Positions 33,998 through 41,203 of a stretch of 47,874 bases of DNA are shown here, piece by piece (position 1 is the stretch's first letter; every line of letters begins with the position of its first letter). The position numbers and the translations under genes were made by a program. Location of the stretch: assembly GCF_018917525.1 (NCBI RefSeq), contig NZ_JAHLOS010000035.1, positions 1 to 47,874 on the forward strand. The letters run 5' to 3'. This DNA comes from Enterococcus raffinosus. Lineage in GTDB: Bacteria; Bacillota; Bacilli; Lactobacillales; Enterococcaceae. Below the pieces are notes generated by a model, which ran no database searches, had not been told where the DNA came from, and saw only the letters and a list, made by a program, of their open reading frames with translations.

Positions 33998-34838
33998 GTT
34001 AGTTAGTGCTATAAAACCAATAGATAAAATATGGCAGACCCAAAAACAGCGTTTGATTGAAAAAAACGGAAAAGTGATCTCTCTTTCTCCAAGTCCAAAT
34101 TTTAATCAATTAAAAAAAATAGAAGGTGTAGAGGGAATCAATCTATTAGATGAACTAACAAAACGTGAGTATCATCCGGATAATTTTCTATTTTTCAATC
34201 AAATACCAACGGCGGTTTCAGCCGAAGTTTTTATGAATGAGGATCGATCGATTTCGGTCATAAACGATGGTACGGAAATCGCTCGAGTAGCTACTTATCC
34301 TGAAACTAGAAGACATGTAAAAGAGGTCAAATATTTAAATAGTGATAATACAACAGACTTTATTGAAGAATACGCTGACGATGGTCAACTATATAGTAAT
34401 ATTTTCTTTTTTAATGACAAAGTCCATGAGATTGATTTTTACAACAGTAAGCAATTTCCGATTATTCAGTATTTCTTTTATGAGGGGCAAATCAACTTAG
34501 TTGTTGTGAGAGATCAAAATACAGGGAAAGTTACTAATAAATACAGTAGTCTTGTTCAATTTTTAACGGATCAGGTTGCAAATCGAGTAACTGAAAAAGA
34601 CAATGTCTCAATTTCCTACATGGGGTTAGAATTATTCGCCTTGGAAAAAACAAAATCACGGAATGTCCTTTATTTAACTGAATCTCCTTTGACTGGTACT
34701 GGATGTATTAAAGGAAATTTATTGAGCATATTAGAAAATAAAATTCCTTATATTCAGGAAGTAAAGATGTCGCGTGAGCATTATAACAAATTAGTAGGTA
34801 AAAATGTTTGTTTAGATAAAGTAACTAAAATTGATTAA
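33987..34838 (+). CDS. gtfB: GtfB-like glycosyltransferase partner, short form
   Basis: 283 residues from the ATG at 33987, with AAGGAGC 7 bases upstream. The N-terminal half matches GtfB: a substrate-binding add-on domain with NFLFFNQIPTAVSAEV, YLNSDNTTDFIEEYADDG and KVHEIDFYNSKQ. Streptococcal GtfB is about 440 residues and has a second Rossmann domain. This protein stops soon after ISYMGLELFALEK and VLYLTESPL, so most of that domain is absent. No downstream frame restores it and the next gene follows directly with its own ribosome site, so it looks natural, not broken. It may act purely as the acceptor-binding chaperone of GtfA. Confidence 0.8.
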   Translation: MDYELVSAIKPIDKIWQTQKQRLIEKNGKVISLSPSPNFNQLKKIEGVEGINLLDELTKREYHPDNFLFFNQIPTAVSAEVFMNEDRSISVINDGTEIARVATYPETRRHVKEVKYLNSDNTTDFIEEYADDGQLYSNIFFFNDKVHEIDFYNSKQFPIIQYFFYEGQINLVVVRDQNTGKVTNKYSSLVQFLTDQVANRVTEKDNVSISYMGLELFALEKTKSRNVLYLTESPLTGTGCIKGNLLSILENKIPYIQEVKMSREHYNKLVGKNVCLDKVTKID

Positions 34839-34851
34839 GGAGTTTGAAATT

Positions 34852-35232
34852 ATGACAATCCCAGCAGAAAAAATCTTCAATGAGATTCATAAATTATCGA
34901 ATGAAAATCCAGACTCGTTCTTGGATTTTGAAAGAGAAAAGGACTTAGCTACACAGTTATTTGAAGAACAAAAAAAACATGTGAATGTTATGCAAGCTAT
35001 TAATGAACAAATTAAACAATTAGCTACGAATAAGGAATCAGCTATTGTACAGATCAAACAATTGAAAGCTGACTTTAATGCTATCTTTGAAAAGTATAAA
35101 CAAGAGTATTCTTCATTAAAAGAGATTTTGGTGACGATGAAGGTTTCTTATGATACTGAGAGATTTATAGCTAAGCAATACTATATTACTGAAAATGAAA
35201 AAATTATTTCTAATATTGTGGATGAAATATAA
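34852..35232 (+). CDS. Small helical protein, paralogue 1 (unknown function)
   Basis: 126 residues from the ATG at 34852 (AAGGAG 8 bases upstream). Predicted all-helical and highly charged, with no signal or membrane span. The segment LKADFNAIFEKYKQEYSSLKEILVTMKVSYDTERFI is clearly shared with the next gene (KAKFNQTYQAYQEEYNSLKEI, then YLTIFVSFTTEKYV), so the two arose by tandem duplication. It sits 13 bases after gtfB in the same operon. I do not recognise the family. A cytosolic adaptor of glycosylation or export is an inference from position only. Confidence 0.7.
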   Translation: MTIPAEKIFNEIHKLSNENPDSFLDFEREKDLATQLFEEQKKHVNVMQAINEQIKQLATNKESAIVQIKQLKADFNAIFEKYKQEYSSLKEILVTMKVSYDTERFIAKQYYITENEKIISNIVDEI

Positions 35233-35256
35233 AGGAAGGAAAAAGGAGAAGTATAA

Positions 35257-35703
35257 ATGACAAACACAATCTCAGCAGATCAGCTATTAACCAAAATAAA
35301 TCAATTATTAGACGAAAATACATCATCTATACTAGGATTTGCCACAGAAAAAGAAAAGGCTCAACAACTAGTGAATGGACAACATGATAAAGTATCTCAG
35401 CTTCAACATTTGCATCAAGAAATGATTGCAATGCAAGAGAATTCAGGTGTGTCAATCGACGACATTAAGAATATTAAAGCAAAATTCAACCAAACCTATC
35501 AAGCGTATCAAGAAGAATATAACTCATTAAAAGAGATTTATTTGACCATTTTTGTTTCATTTACTACAGAAAAATATGTTTTGAAACACTGCTTTTTTGG
35601 CGAAAGTGATCAGGTGCTTACCAAAATTGTCGAAAGGACTACCGAACAAGACCTACAAATTGCTCAATTAAGTGAGATTATTAGTTCTATTGAAGAGGGA
35701 TAA
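35257..35703 (+). CDS. Small helical protein, paralogue 2 (unknown function)
   Basis: 148 residues with AAGGAGAAG before the ATG. Like its upstream neighbour it is all-helical, and it shares the pattern ...F...Y..Y..EY.SLKEI...... with it in the same position. Its C-terminal 25 residues (RTTEQDLQIAQLSEIISSIEE) are an extra helix absent from paralogue 1. No export signal. Function unknown; possible homo- or hetero-oligomer with paralogue 1 and the related protein at 38021. Confidence 0.7.
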   Translation: MTNTISADQLLTKINQLLDENTSSILGFATEKEKAQQLVNGQHDKVSQLQHLHQEMIAMQENSGVSIDDIKNIKAKFNQTYQAYQEEYNSLKEIYLTIFVSFTTEKYVLKHCFFGESDQVLTKIVERTTEQDLQIAQLSEIISSIEEG

Positions 35704-35771
35704 TTTTTTAATAATGTTTCCATGAATTACACATATATCCTTTTGGAACTTATTTTAAAGGGGAGAATCCA

Positions 35772-35957
35772 ATGAAAAAGGATCAACTATCAAGAAAAAT
35801 TGAAGAAAAATTTGAGCAGGAAAGTAATAAAGTTGTAGATAAAGCGGAGAATAAGGAAAAACAATCAAAGCTGCTAACAATAATTATTTCAGTGATTATG
35901 TCAGGAGTTATCCTAGGATCACTGGTTTATTCCTTACTTGAATCTATTGGAAAGTAA
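35772..35957 (+). CDS. One-span membrane protein, Asp4-like candidate
   Basis: 61 residues: a charged cytosolic helix (MKKDQLSRKIEEKFEQES...) then a single hydrophobic span (LLTIIISVIMSGVILGSLVY) and a short tail. Size and topology resemble Asp4, the SecE-like small subunit of accessory Sec channels. AAAGGGGAG precedes the ATG. Sequence identity cannot be judged by eye, so the name is not assigned. Confidence 0.55.
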   Translation: MKKDQLSRKIEEKFEQESNKVVDKAENKEKQSKLLTIIISVIMSGVILGSLVYSLLESIGK

Positions 35958-36020
35958 TTATTTCCCTATTGACCCTAGTTTAAAAAAATTGAGGTGGACA
36001 TATTAGCGGGAGCGTGTGAA

Positions 36021-37013
36021 ATGATGAAGAGTAGTCTATTGAGTATTTGTAGGTTAATTAATACGATGAATCCAACTTTGACTGAACCACAAAGTTCGGT
36101 TGTGGCTGTAAATATTGATCGTGAATCTATTGAAGAAATTAGAAAAAGAAAAGGCGTCTCAATTCGTACTTTGGAGAGAAAAATCAATCTTTCAAAATCT
36201 AGGTATTATCGTTGGTTACGTTATCAAACTGATTTACCTTTAGAATTGGTTATGGGCTTAAAAAAAGTTTTGAATATGTCAGATCGAGAATTATTAAATC
36301 TATTTGTCTCCTCTACGGATGAGCAAATCCAAATGTTAGGTTTAGTCATTTATACATCTATGTCAAATCAAGAAAAGGATTTTAAACAGTTTTTGAGTTT
36401 ACGAAAATCGTTGGAAAAATATAAAAATTCTAGTGAAGATAATAGTGCCTATAAATTAGTTTTAACTTATGCCGATTTAGTTGCACATTGTCGTAGTGGA
36501 AATACATCCTTGGTTGAGCTAAAACGTATTGAAGCGTATTTTGCATCAATTGATTATTTTACAATGTTTGACATTTTACTATATTTAGCAACTTTACGAA
36601 TTAGTCTAAATTATTCACTTGTCAACTCTGTAATGGAAAAAGAAAGTATTATTTTAGAAAATAGCTTACTTAAGAAATTTTCTAATAATCAATCAAATGA
36701 ATGGAAAGATATTTTAATTGGTTGTGTTATTGACCTATCGTTATGCTTTGTTGATATGAATAATCATGAACAGGCTATTAAATTACTTAATAAGGCCACA
36801 ACAATTTTGAAACAGCAAAATGCAGAGAATCAGCAGACAAAAGAAATATTTCAATTACTGGCTTATCTTTACGTTACAAAAGATATATCTAGTGAAGATA
36901 CTATTATTAATAAAATTAAGTCCGGCATGAACCATCTATCCTTCTACTTGCCGAGAAATGAACTTGATTTCTTCAGAAATTTATCAATCAAGGAGAAATA
37001 TGTCTTTGAATAA
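36021..37013 (+). CDS. Helix-turn-helix protein with long helical (TPR-like) domain
   Basis: 330 residues from the ATG at 36021 (GGGAG upstream; the GTG at 35994 is a weaker choice). Residues ~25-90 form an XRE/Cro-like helix-turn-helix (IEEIRKRKGVSIRTLERKINL, then SKSRYYRWLRYQTDLPLELV). Residues ~95-330 are all-helical with repeat-like spacing (EQAIKLLNKATTILKQQN), reminiscent of peptide-sensing RRNPP regulators (Rgg/PlcR type). Lying inside the operon, it overlaps the next gene by 14 bases. It could sense a peptide or protein and control the adhesin. No short pheromone gene was found next to it. Confidence 0.65.
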   Translation: MMKSSLLSICRLINTMNPTLTEPQSSVVAVNIDRESIEEIRKRKGVSIRTLERKINLSKSRYYRWLRYQTDLPLELVMGLKKVLNMSDRELLNLFVSSTDEQIQMLGLVIYTSMSNQEKDFKQFLSLRKSLEKYKNSSEDNSAYKLVLTYADLVAHCRSGNTSLVELKRIEAYFASIDYFTMFDILLYLATLRISLNYSLVNSVMEKESIILENSLLKKFSNNQSNEWKDILIGCVIDLSLCFVDMNNHEQAIKLLNKATTILKQQNAENQQTKEIFQLLAYLYVTKDISSEDTIINKIKSGMNHLSFYLPRNELDFFRNLSIKEKYVFE

Positions 37014-38034
37014 ATGGATAACTAATATTGTAGAAGGGCATTCGGTAGATTCTGTTTCAAAAGCTCGAGCTGATGTTGCAGAGATTGCCGAGGAGATTGG
37101 ATTTCAAAAACTATACATTTATCGATACATTGATGAATTGGAAAGTGATCAGTCTCTTCTTTCGAGAATTGATGGGATTACAGCAGGTGTTTCAAAAGGC
37201 GACGTAATTGTGTATCAATATCCAAGCTATAACCAGTTTAAATTTGAAACAGTCTTTGTCGAACGGTTAAGACAACGCGGAGCTCGAGTTGTTTTGTTGA
37301 TTCACGATTCTGAGTTATTAAGAGATAACAGTTTTTTAAAAGAAATTGACCTGTTTAATCAAGCGGATATGTTAATTACACATGGAGAAAAAATGGAGCT
37401 TGAATTAAAAAAATTCGGAATTAGTACGACAATGGTATCCAAAGAATTATTTGATTATCTGATACCGAATGAACAAATATTGATGCAAGATTCTTTGGAA
37501 AAAGACATTGTTTTTGCGGGGAATATTCAAAAATCTATTTTTTTAAAAGACTGGGACTATCAAACCAAAATTCAAGTTTTTGGAGCAAAAGATGATTCGA
37601 AATTAGGAAAAAATGTAGAGTATAAGGGTGTCTATTCTCAATTTGATTTGCTAAGAGTAATACCCAAAAATTGCTTTGGGATTGCTTGGGATGATGATTT
37701 GCCTAATGGCGGAAAGTATCGAGAATATACCCAATATAATGCACCGCATAAAGTTTCGTTATATTTGTCTTTAGGACTTCCAGTAATTGTTTGGCGTAAC
37801 TCTGCTGTTTCAGAGTTTATTGATAAATATCACTTAGGATACTCCATTGACTCGTTGGCTGAAATCGATTCATTAATGGAGCATATCGATGAAGATGAAC
37901 AAATATATCTAAAAAATAGAGTAAATAAATTCAGCTATTTATTAAGAGAAGGAATTTTTACTAAAAAAGCGTTAATTCAAGTAGAACAATTTCTTCTTCT
38001 TAAAGAAATGGAGATAGTGAATGACAGTAAATGA
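37000..38034 (+). CDS. Gtf3-type glycosyltransferase
   Basis: 344 residues from the ATG at 37000, with AAGGAG 6-7 bases upstream. It matches the Gtf3/sugar transferase family of SRR loci: WITNIVEGHSVDSVSKA at the start, GDVIVYQYPSYNQFKFE, VVLLIHDSELLR, and a nucleotide-sugar site near GIAWDDDLPNGGKYREYTQYNAPHKVSLYLSLGLPVIVW. Gtf3 enzymes add glucose to the first GlcNAc of the adhesin glycan. It overlaps neighbours on both sides by about 14 bases, so it is firmly within the operon. Confidence 0.88.
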   Translation: MSLNKWITNIVEGHSVDSVSKARADVAEIAEEIGFQKLYIYRYIDELESDQSLLSRIDGITAGVSKGDVIVYQYPSYNQFKFETVFVERLRQRGARVVLLIHDSELLRDNSFLKEIDLFNQADMLITHGEKMELELKKFGISTTMVSKELFDYLIPNEQILMQDSLEKDIVFAGNIQKSIFLKDWDYQTKIQVFGAKDDSKLGKNVEYKGVYSQFDLLRVIPKNCFGIAWDDDLPNGGKYREYTQYNAPHKVSLYLSLGLPVIVWRNSAVSEFIDKYHLGYSIDSLAEIDSLMEHIDEDEQIYLKNRVNKFSYLLREGIFTKKALIQVEQFLLLKEMEIVNDSK

Positions 38035-38425
38035 ATTAGAGAATGGACCTATTGCCAGCAAAGCAACCTTAAATGAGTTGTTGAAACAAATTAAATCACA
38101 CATACAAGTTCGTGATGAGAAAATTTATGAAGTAAATAAGTTAGTTTCGATGGTAAAGGATCAAAAGAGGGTTTCAATAGATAATTTTATCCAATTAAGA
38201 GAAGAGATCAATCATTTGACAGTAGAATACACAAAAATTAATGAAATAAGTTCTTATATTAAAGGATTTACAGCATGTTATAAACAAGTGGGACCTTTGA
38301 TGCAAGATCTAACTAGTGTCTCCAGTATGATTGAGAAACAAGAAGAACAGTTAAAAGAGCTCTCTACTTTGGTGATGTCACCAGGTTTGATTGAGAATCT
38401 CACTCAGAATTCGGAGCAGCAGTAG
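38021..38425 (+). CDS. Small helical protein, distant relative of the 34852/35257 pair
   Basis: 134 residues, all-helical, no signal. The central segment VSIDNFIQLREEINHLTVEY and following KINEIS...YIKGFTACYK aligns by eye with VSIDDIKNIKAKFNQTYQAY and EEYNSLKEI...FVSFTTEKY of the 35257 protein, suggesting a third, diverged copy. It overlaps the Gtf3 gene by 14 bases and precedes the actin-like gene. Function unknown. Confidence 0.6.
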   Translation: MTVNELENGPIASKATLNELLKQIKSHIQVRDEKIYEVNKLVSMVKDQKRVSIDNFIQLREEINHLTVEYTKINEISSYIKGFTACYKQVGPLMQDLTSVSSMIEKQEEQLKELSTLVMSPGLIENLTQNSEQQ

Positions 38426-38472
38426 AACCAACAGAAATAAAAAAATAGATATAGCAATCGGAGGTACTTACA

Positions 38473-39864
38473 GTGAAAAGAATAATTGCATTAGATATTG
38501 ATCAGTTTAGGGTAGGAGTATATGGACTACAATATGAAGAGGTTTTTAGTTCACTCTACTCAGATGTTAAAAAGAACTCATGGAAACCTTCTTTTATTAA
38601 AGAACAATCTGGTGGAATAGAAGGATGCGAAATAAAATTAGAAGAATTTTCAGATTCAATTTCTTGGGGAATAAAGAAACGTCAAAGTCGACGTTCAAAG
38701 GCGTATCATACGTTTGGTGATGTGCTTAATAGACTAGACACAGTCGATACAGTGAATTTTGTTCGATGTGTTTTATCTTATTTAGCAAAGAATCAACGTG
38801 AATTATTTGAAGAAAGAGACAAAAATCAACTTAGTTGCTCTTTATGTATTGGTGTAAATTCTCAAAGTTCAAATGAATTAGATGAATTTGAATATAAGTT
38901 TGAAGGAAAATATACTACTTTGATTGATGGTGAAGAATATTCTATTAATGTAGAAAAAGTAGCTCTAGTTCCAAAAACATTTTGTTCTATCCTAGAAAAT
39001 GAAGGAAGAAATTTTGAAACCACTGAGGAAGCAATGCAAGCGTTTGATGGATTAAATTATGTTCTTGATGTAAGTGATCATTTTGTGAAATGTGATGTAT
39101 ATGATAATGGCGAACTAATAAAAAGTGAGAATGTTTCTCATGGAATATATGAATTTTCAGATCGAATTGTTCAGGAATACAAAACCAATTGTGTTCAAAA
39201 TAATAAGAGGGCCTTTCAAATTGATAGAGATATGGTATATAACACAATAACCAATAATGAAAGCATTCTTACGATAAATGGACGCCAGCAAATCAATTTA
39301 GATGCGTTAATTCAGGCGGAAATTACAGAGGAAACAAAGAAAGTTTTATCCTATTTAACTAAGGACCAAGATGTTCAATATGCGGATAACATTATTGTTA
39401 GAGATTTAAAAATGAGCATTATCAATCAAAACACTGTCAATCAGTACCTTGATAATTTTGGATTGCAATGTACAAGCTTTGATAATAAAAGCGCCAAAGG
39501 TTTGTATATTTTTGGAACTACTTTTTTAGGAGATAACTTTCTCAACAGTATTGAAGATGATCAGAGAGTACAATCAGAGAGTATTTTACAGACAGCTGCT
39601 TCAGAGATGGTTGAACCGAATCTTGAAATGGAAGAGACTAGTTCTACATCAATGGAAATTGAGATGGCTAATGTTCAAGAATTAGATGAGCGAGTAATAG
39701 AATCTGAATCTAAACAAGCTGATTTTTCGAATGCAGAAGGATTAGTTAATGAAAATGATGAGCAAGTAGCAGAGATTTCAGAAGAAGCAGAAATTGAGGC
39801 TATATTAAAAGAACAAAATGATCTGTTAAGTTCATTAGTTGAGATAGATGAGGACTCTTTATAG
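38473..39864 (+). CDS. ParM-like actin-fold protein with degenerate nucleotide-binding motifs
   Basis: 463 residues from a GTG at 38473, GGAGG 8 bases upstream. The ASKHA/actin order is visible. Phosphate-1 strand MKRIIALDIDQFRVGVYGL (Asp at 8). ParM-like middle ending VALVPKTFCSI. Phosphate-2 strand LNYVLDVSDHFVKCDVY (~195-211), then the ParM/Alp-type GELIKSENVSHGIYEFSDRI. A long helical subdomain with ILTINGRQQINLDALI follows, then the adenosine strand YIFGTTFLGDNFL (~344). The glycines that usually touch ATP phosphates (DIG, DIGGGT, GGG) are mostly replaced, so ATP use is doubtful. Residues ~370-463 are a Glu-rich acidic tail. Such a protein inside an accessory-Sec operon is unusual: it could be a scaffold or pseudo-filament for glycoprotein export. 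Fold call by motif order, not by search. Confidence 0.65.
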   Translation: MKRIIALDIDQFRVGVYGLQYEEVFSSLYSDVKKNSWKPSFIKEQSGGIEGCEIKLEEFSDSISWGIKKRQSRRSKAYHTFGDVLNRLDTVDTVNFVRCVLSYLAKNQRELFEERDKNQLSCSLCIGVNSQSSNELDEFEYKFEGKYTTLIDGEEYSINVEKVALVPKTFCSILENEGRNFETTEEAMQAFDGLNYVLDVSDHFVKCDVYDNGELIKSENVSHGIYEFSDRIVQEYKTNCVQNNKRAFQIDRDMVYNTITNNESILTINGRQQINLDALIQAEITEETKKVLSYLTKDQDVQYADNIIVRDLKMSIINQNTVNQYLDNFGLQCTSFDNKSAKGLYIFGTTFLGDNFLNSIEDDQRVQSESILQTAASEMVEPNLEMEETSSTSMEIEMANVQELDERVIESESKQADFSNAEGLVNENDEQVAEISEEAEIEAILKEQNDLLSSLVEIDEDSL

Positions 39865-39886
39865 AAGTTATAAGGAGAATTGGACT

Positions 39887-40519
39887 ATGGAATTAAAAAA
39901 AGTAGTTGTAAGTTTGTTTATAGTTTTACTTTTCCTGATAACTGGATGTTCTGAGGACGGTTCTACTGCCACAGATTCTAGTTTGCAAACTGAAATCACA
40001 AAATTGCAAACTGAGAATTCTAAATTAAAAAAGGAATTGTCAGAAATTAGAACAAATGAAGAACAAACTCACCCCAGTGAAAAAGCTAGATTTACACAAG
40101 AAGTCAAAAGTTTTTCTGCGAATGAAGCTATTGAGTTCGGAGATGGTGAAAAAAAATTAGCAGAAATGAAAGTAGTACAAGTTACAACAAAACAGTCAGC
40201 ATTTCCAAAGCGAATGATTGAACTCGAAAACTATGATACCAAACAGATGCTTGCTGTAAAAATTGAGTATTCTAATATAAATATGGATACACCATTTTTA
40301 CCTTATGCGCAGTCTTTTCAAGCTTATTCGAAAAAAGGGGAACGCCTAGAAGCAATTAATCAACAGCGAGGACAAAATGAAGTACCTAAGGGAAAGTCAG
40401 GTACGACTCAAATTTTTTGGAAGCTGCCTGTTGATGGAGAAAAGTTTGACAATGTAGAAATTGATTTTGTTTCTGGGGAACAAAGAGTAGCAACGTTTGA
40501 TTTAAACGTAAGTCATTAG
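39887..40519 (+). CDS. Lipoprotein, DUF4352-like
   Basis: 210 residues from the ATG at 39887 (AAGGAG 9-10 bases upstream). A lipoprotein signal (KKVVVSLFIVLLFLITGC, lipobox LITGC with the lipidated Cys) is followed by a coiled-coil stretch (LQTEITKLQTENSKLKKEL) and a beta-sandwich domain (residues ~95-210) with MLAVKIEYSNINMDTPFLPYAQSF and KGKSGTTQIFWKLP, typical of DUF4352-like extracellular domains. It would sit on the outer face of the membrane. As the last gene of the operon, before a strong terminator, it may help adhesin folding or release after SecY2. Role inferred from position. Confidence 0.75.
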   Translation: MELKKVVVSLFIVLLFLITGCSEDGSTATDSSLQTEITKLQTENSKLKKELSEIRTNEEQTHPSEKARFTQEVKSFSANEAIEFGDGEKKLAEMKVVQVTTKQSAFPKRMIELENYDTKQMLAVKIEYSNINMDTPFLPYAQSFQAYSKKGERLEAINQQRGQNEVPKGKSGTTQIFWKLPVDGEKFDNVEIDFVSGEQRVATFDLNVSH

Positions 40520-40526
40520 ATATATT

Positions 40527-40560
40527 AAAATCCCTGTCCAACTAGTTGGACGGGGATTTT
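40527..40560 (+). terminator. Strong terminator closing the accessory-Sec operon
   Basis: AAAATCCCTGTCCAAC and GTTGGACGGGGATTTT-type arms (one mismatch) with a short TAG-centred loop and an A-run on the left and T-run on the right. It may work in both directions, also for the minus-strand tRNA. Confidence 0.85.
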
Positions 40561-40576
40561 AATATAATAAATTTTA

Positions 40577-40665
40577 CGGAGAAGGAGGGATTTGAACCCT
40601 CGCACCGAGATTATCGATCTACACCCTTAGCAGGGGCGCCTCTTCAGCCACTTGAGTACTTCCCC
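40577..40665 (-). tRNA. tRNA-Ser (anticodon GCU)
   Basis: 89-nt type II tRNA on the minus strand. Acceptor GGGGAAG pairs with CTTCTCC (one G-U), the D region reads CTCAAGTGGCTGAAGAGGCG, the anticodon loop CTGCTAA gives GCU, a long variable arm follows, then the T-loop GGTTCAAATCC and discriminator G. No CCA is encoded. It lies between the operon terminator and the adhesin promoter region, opposite in direction. Confidence 0.95.
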
Positions 40666-41203
40666 AATTGACTTTTTTATTATAAACGAATAGTTAAATT
40701 CTAGTCAACCAATCATTTTCCAAAAGAAAAAGACAGAAAATAGCTTTTTTATAGAGAAAAATAATGATTGATATTGTTAAGTTTAACGGAAAATGAGTTA
40801 TAAAATTAAAGGAAATATAAAAATGTTGTAATTATCGGTTGGAATAGATTTTGATTTTTTTTTACAAAAAAAGAAATTTTTCTATTTTTTGAAATTAAAG
40901 AAATATGTGCTGATATTCAGCACTTTTATATTTCTATACATCAAGACCGCTCATTCGTATGTGAAATAAAGTGAACTATAAAACTTTGATAATAAAAGGG
41001 TTAAAAAAAACAAAGAAATTTAATGCTTAATATTCATTTTGTAATCAAAAGTGTTTGGCTTTTGATTAATAAAAATATATTAAGAAAAAAACACTTCCCA
41101 ATATTGGTACATTTTAATCTGGTTGCAATTTGCTGTGAGATAATTCTTTCAACGCTTCAAAAAATATAGAAAAAATGAAGAGAAAGGAGAGTTGTACTGA
41201 ATT
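40666..41203 (+). promoter_or_regulatory. AT-rich leader of the adhesin gene with two hairpins
   Basis: No gene. Two perfect inverted repeats stand out: GTGCTGA-TAT-TCAGCAC (40907-40923), followed by TTTTATATTTCT, and TAATCAAAAG / CTTTTGATTA (41042-41068, 7-base loop). The first could terminate leakage toward the adhesin; the second could be an operator for the winged-helix or HTH regulator. I could not pick one promoter with confidence. Confidence 0.45.

Noticed and set aside
40577-40665. tRNA-Ser as the integration site of the recombinase at 22495
   Set aside because: No duplicated tRNA end was found beside the recombinase or its CCGTC repeats.
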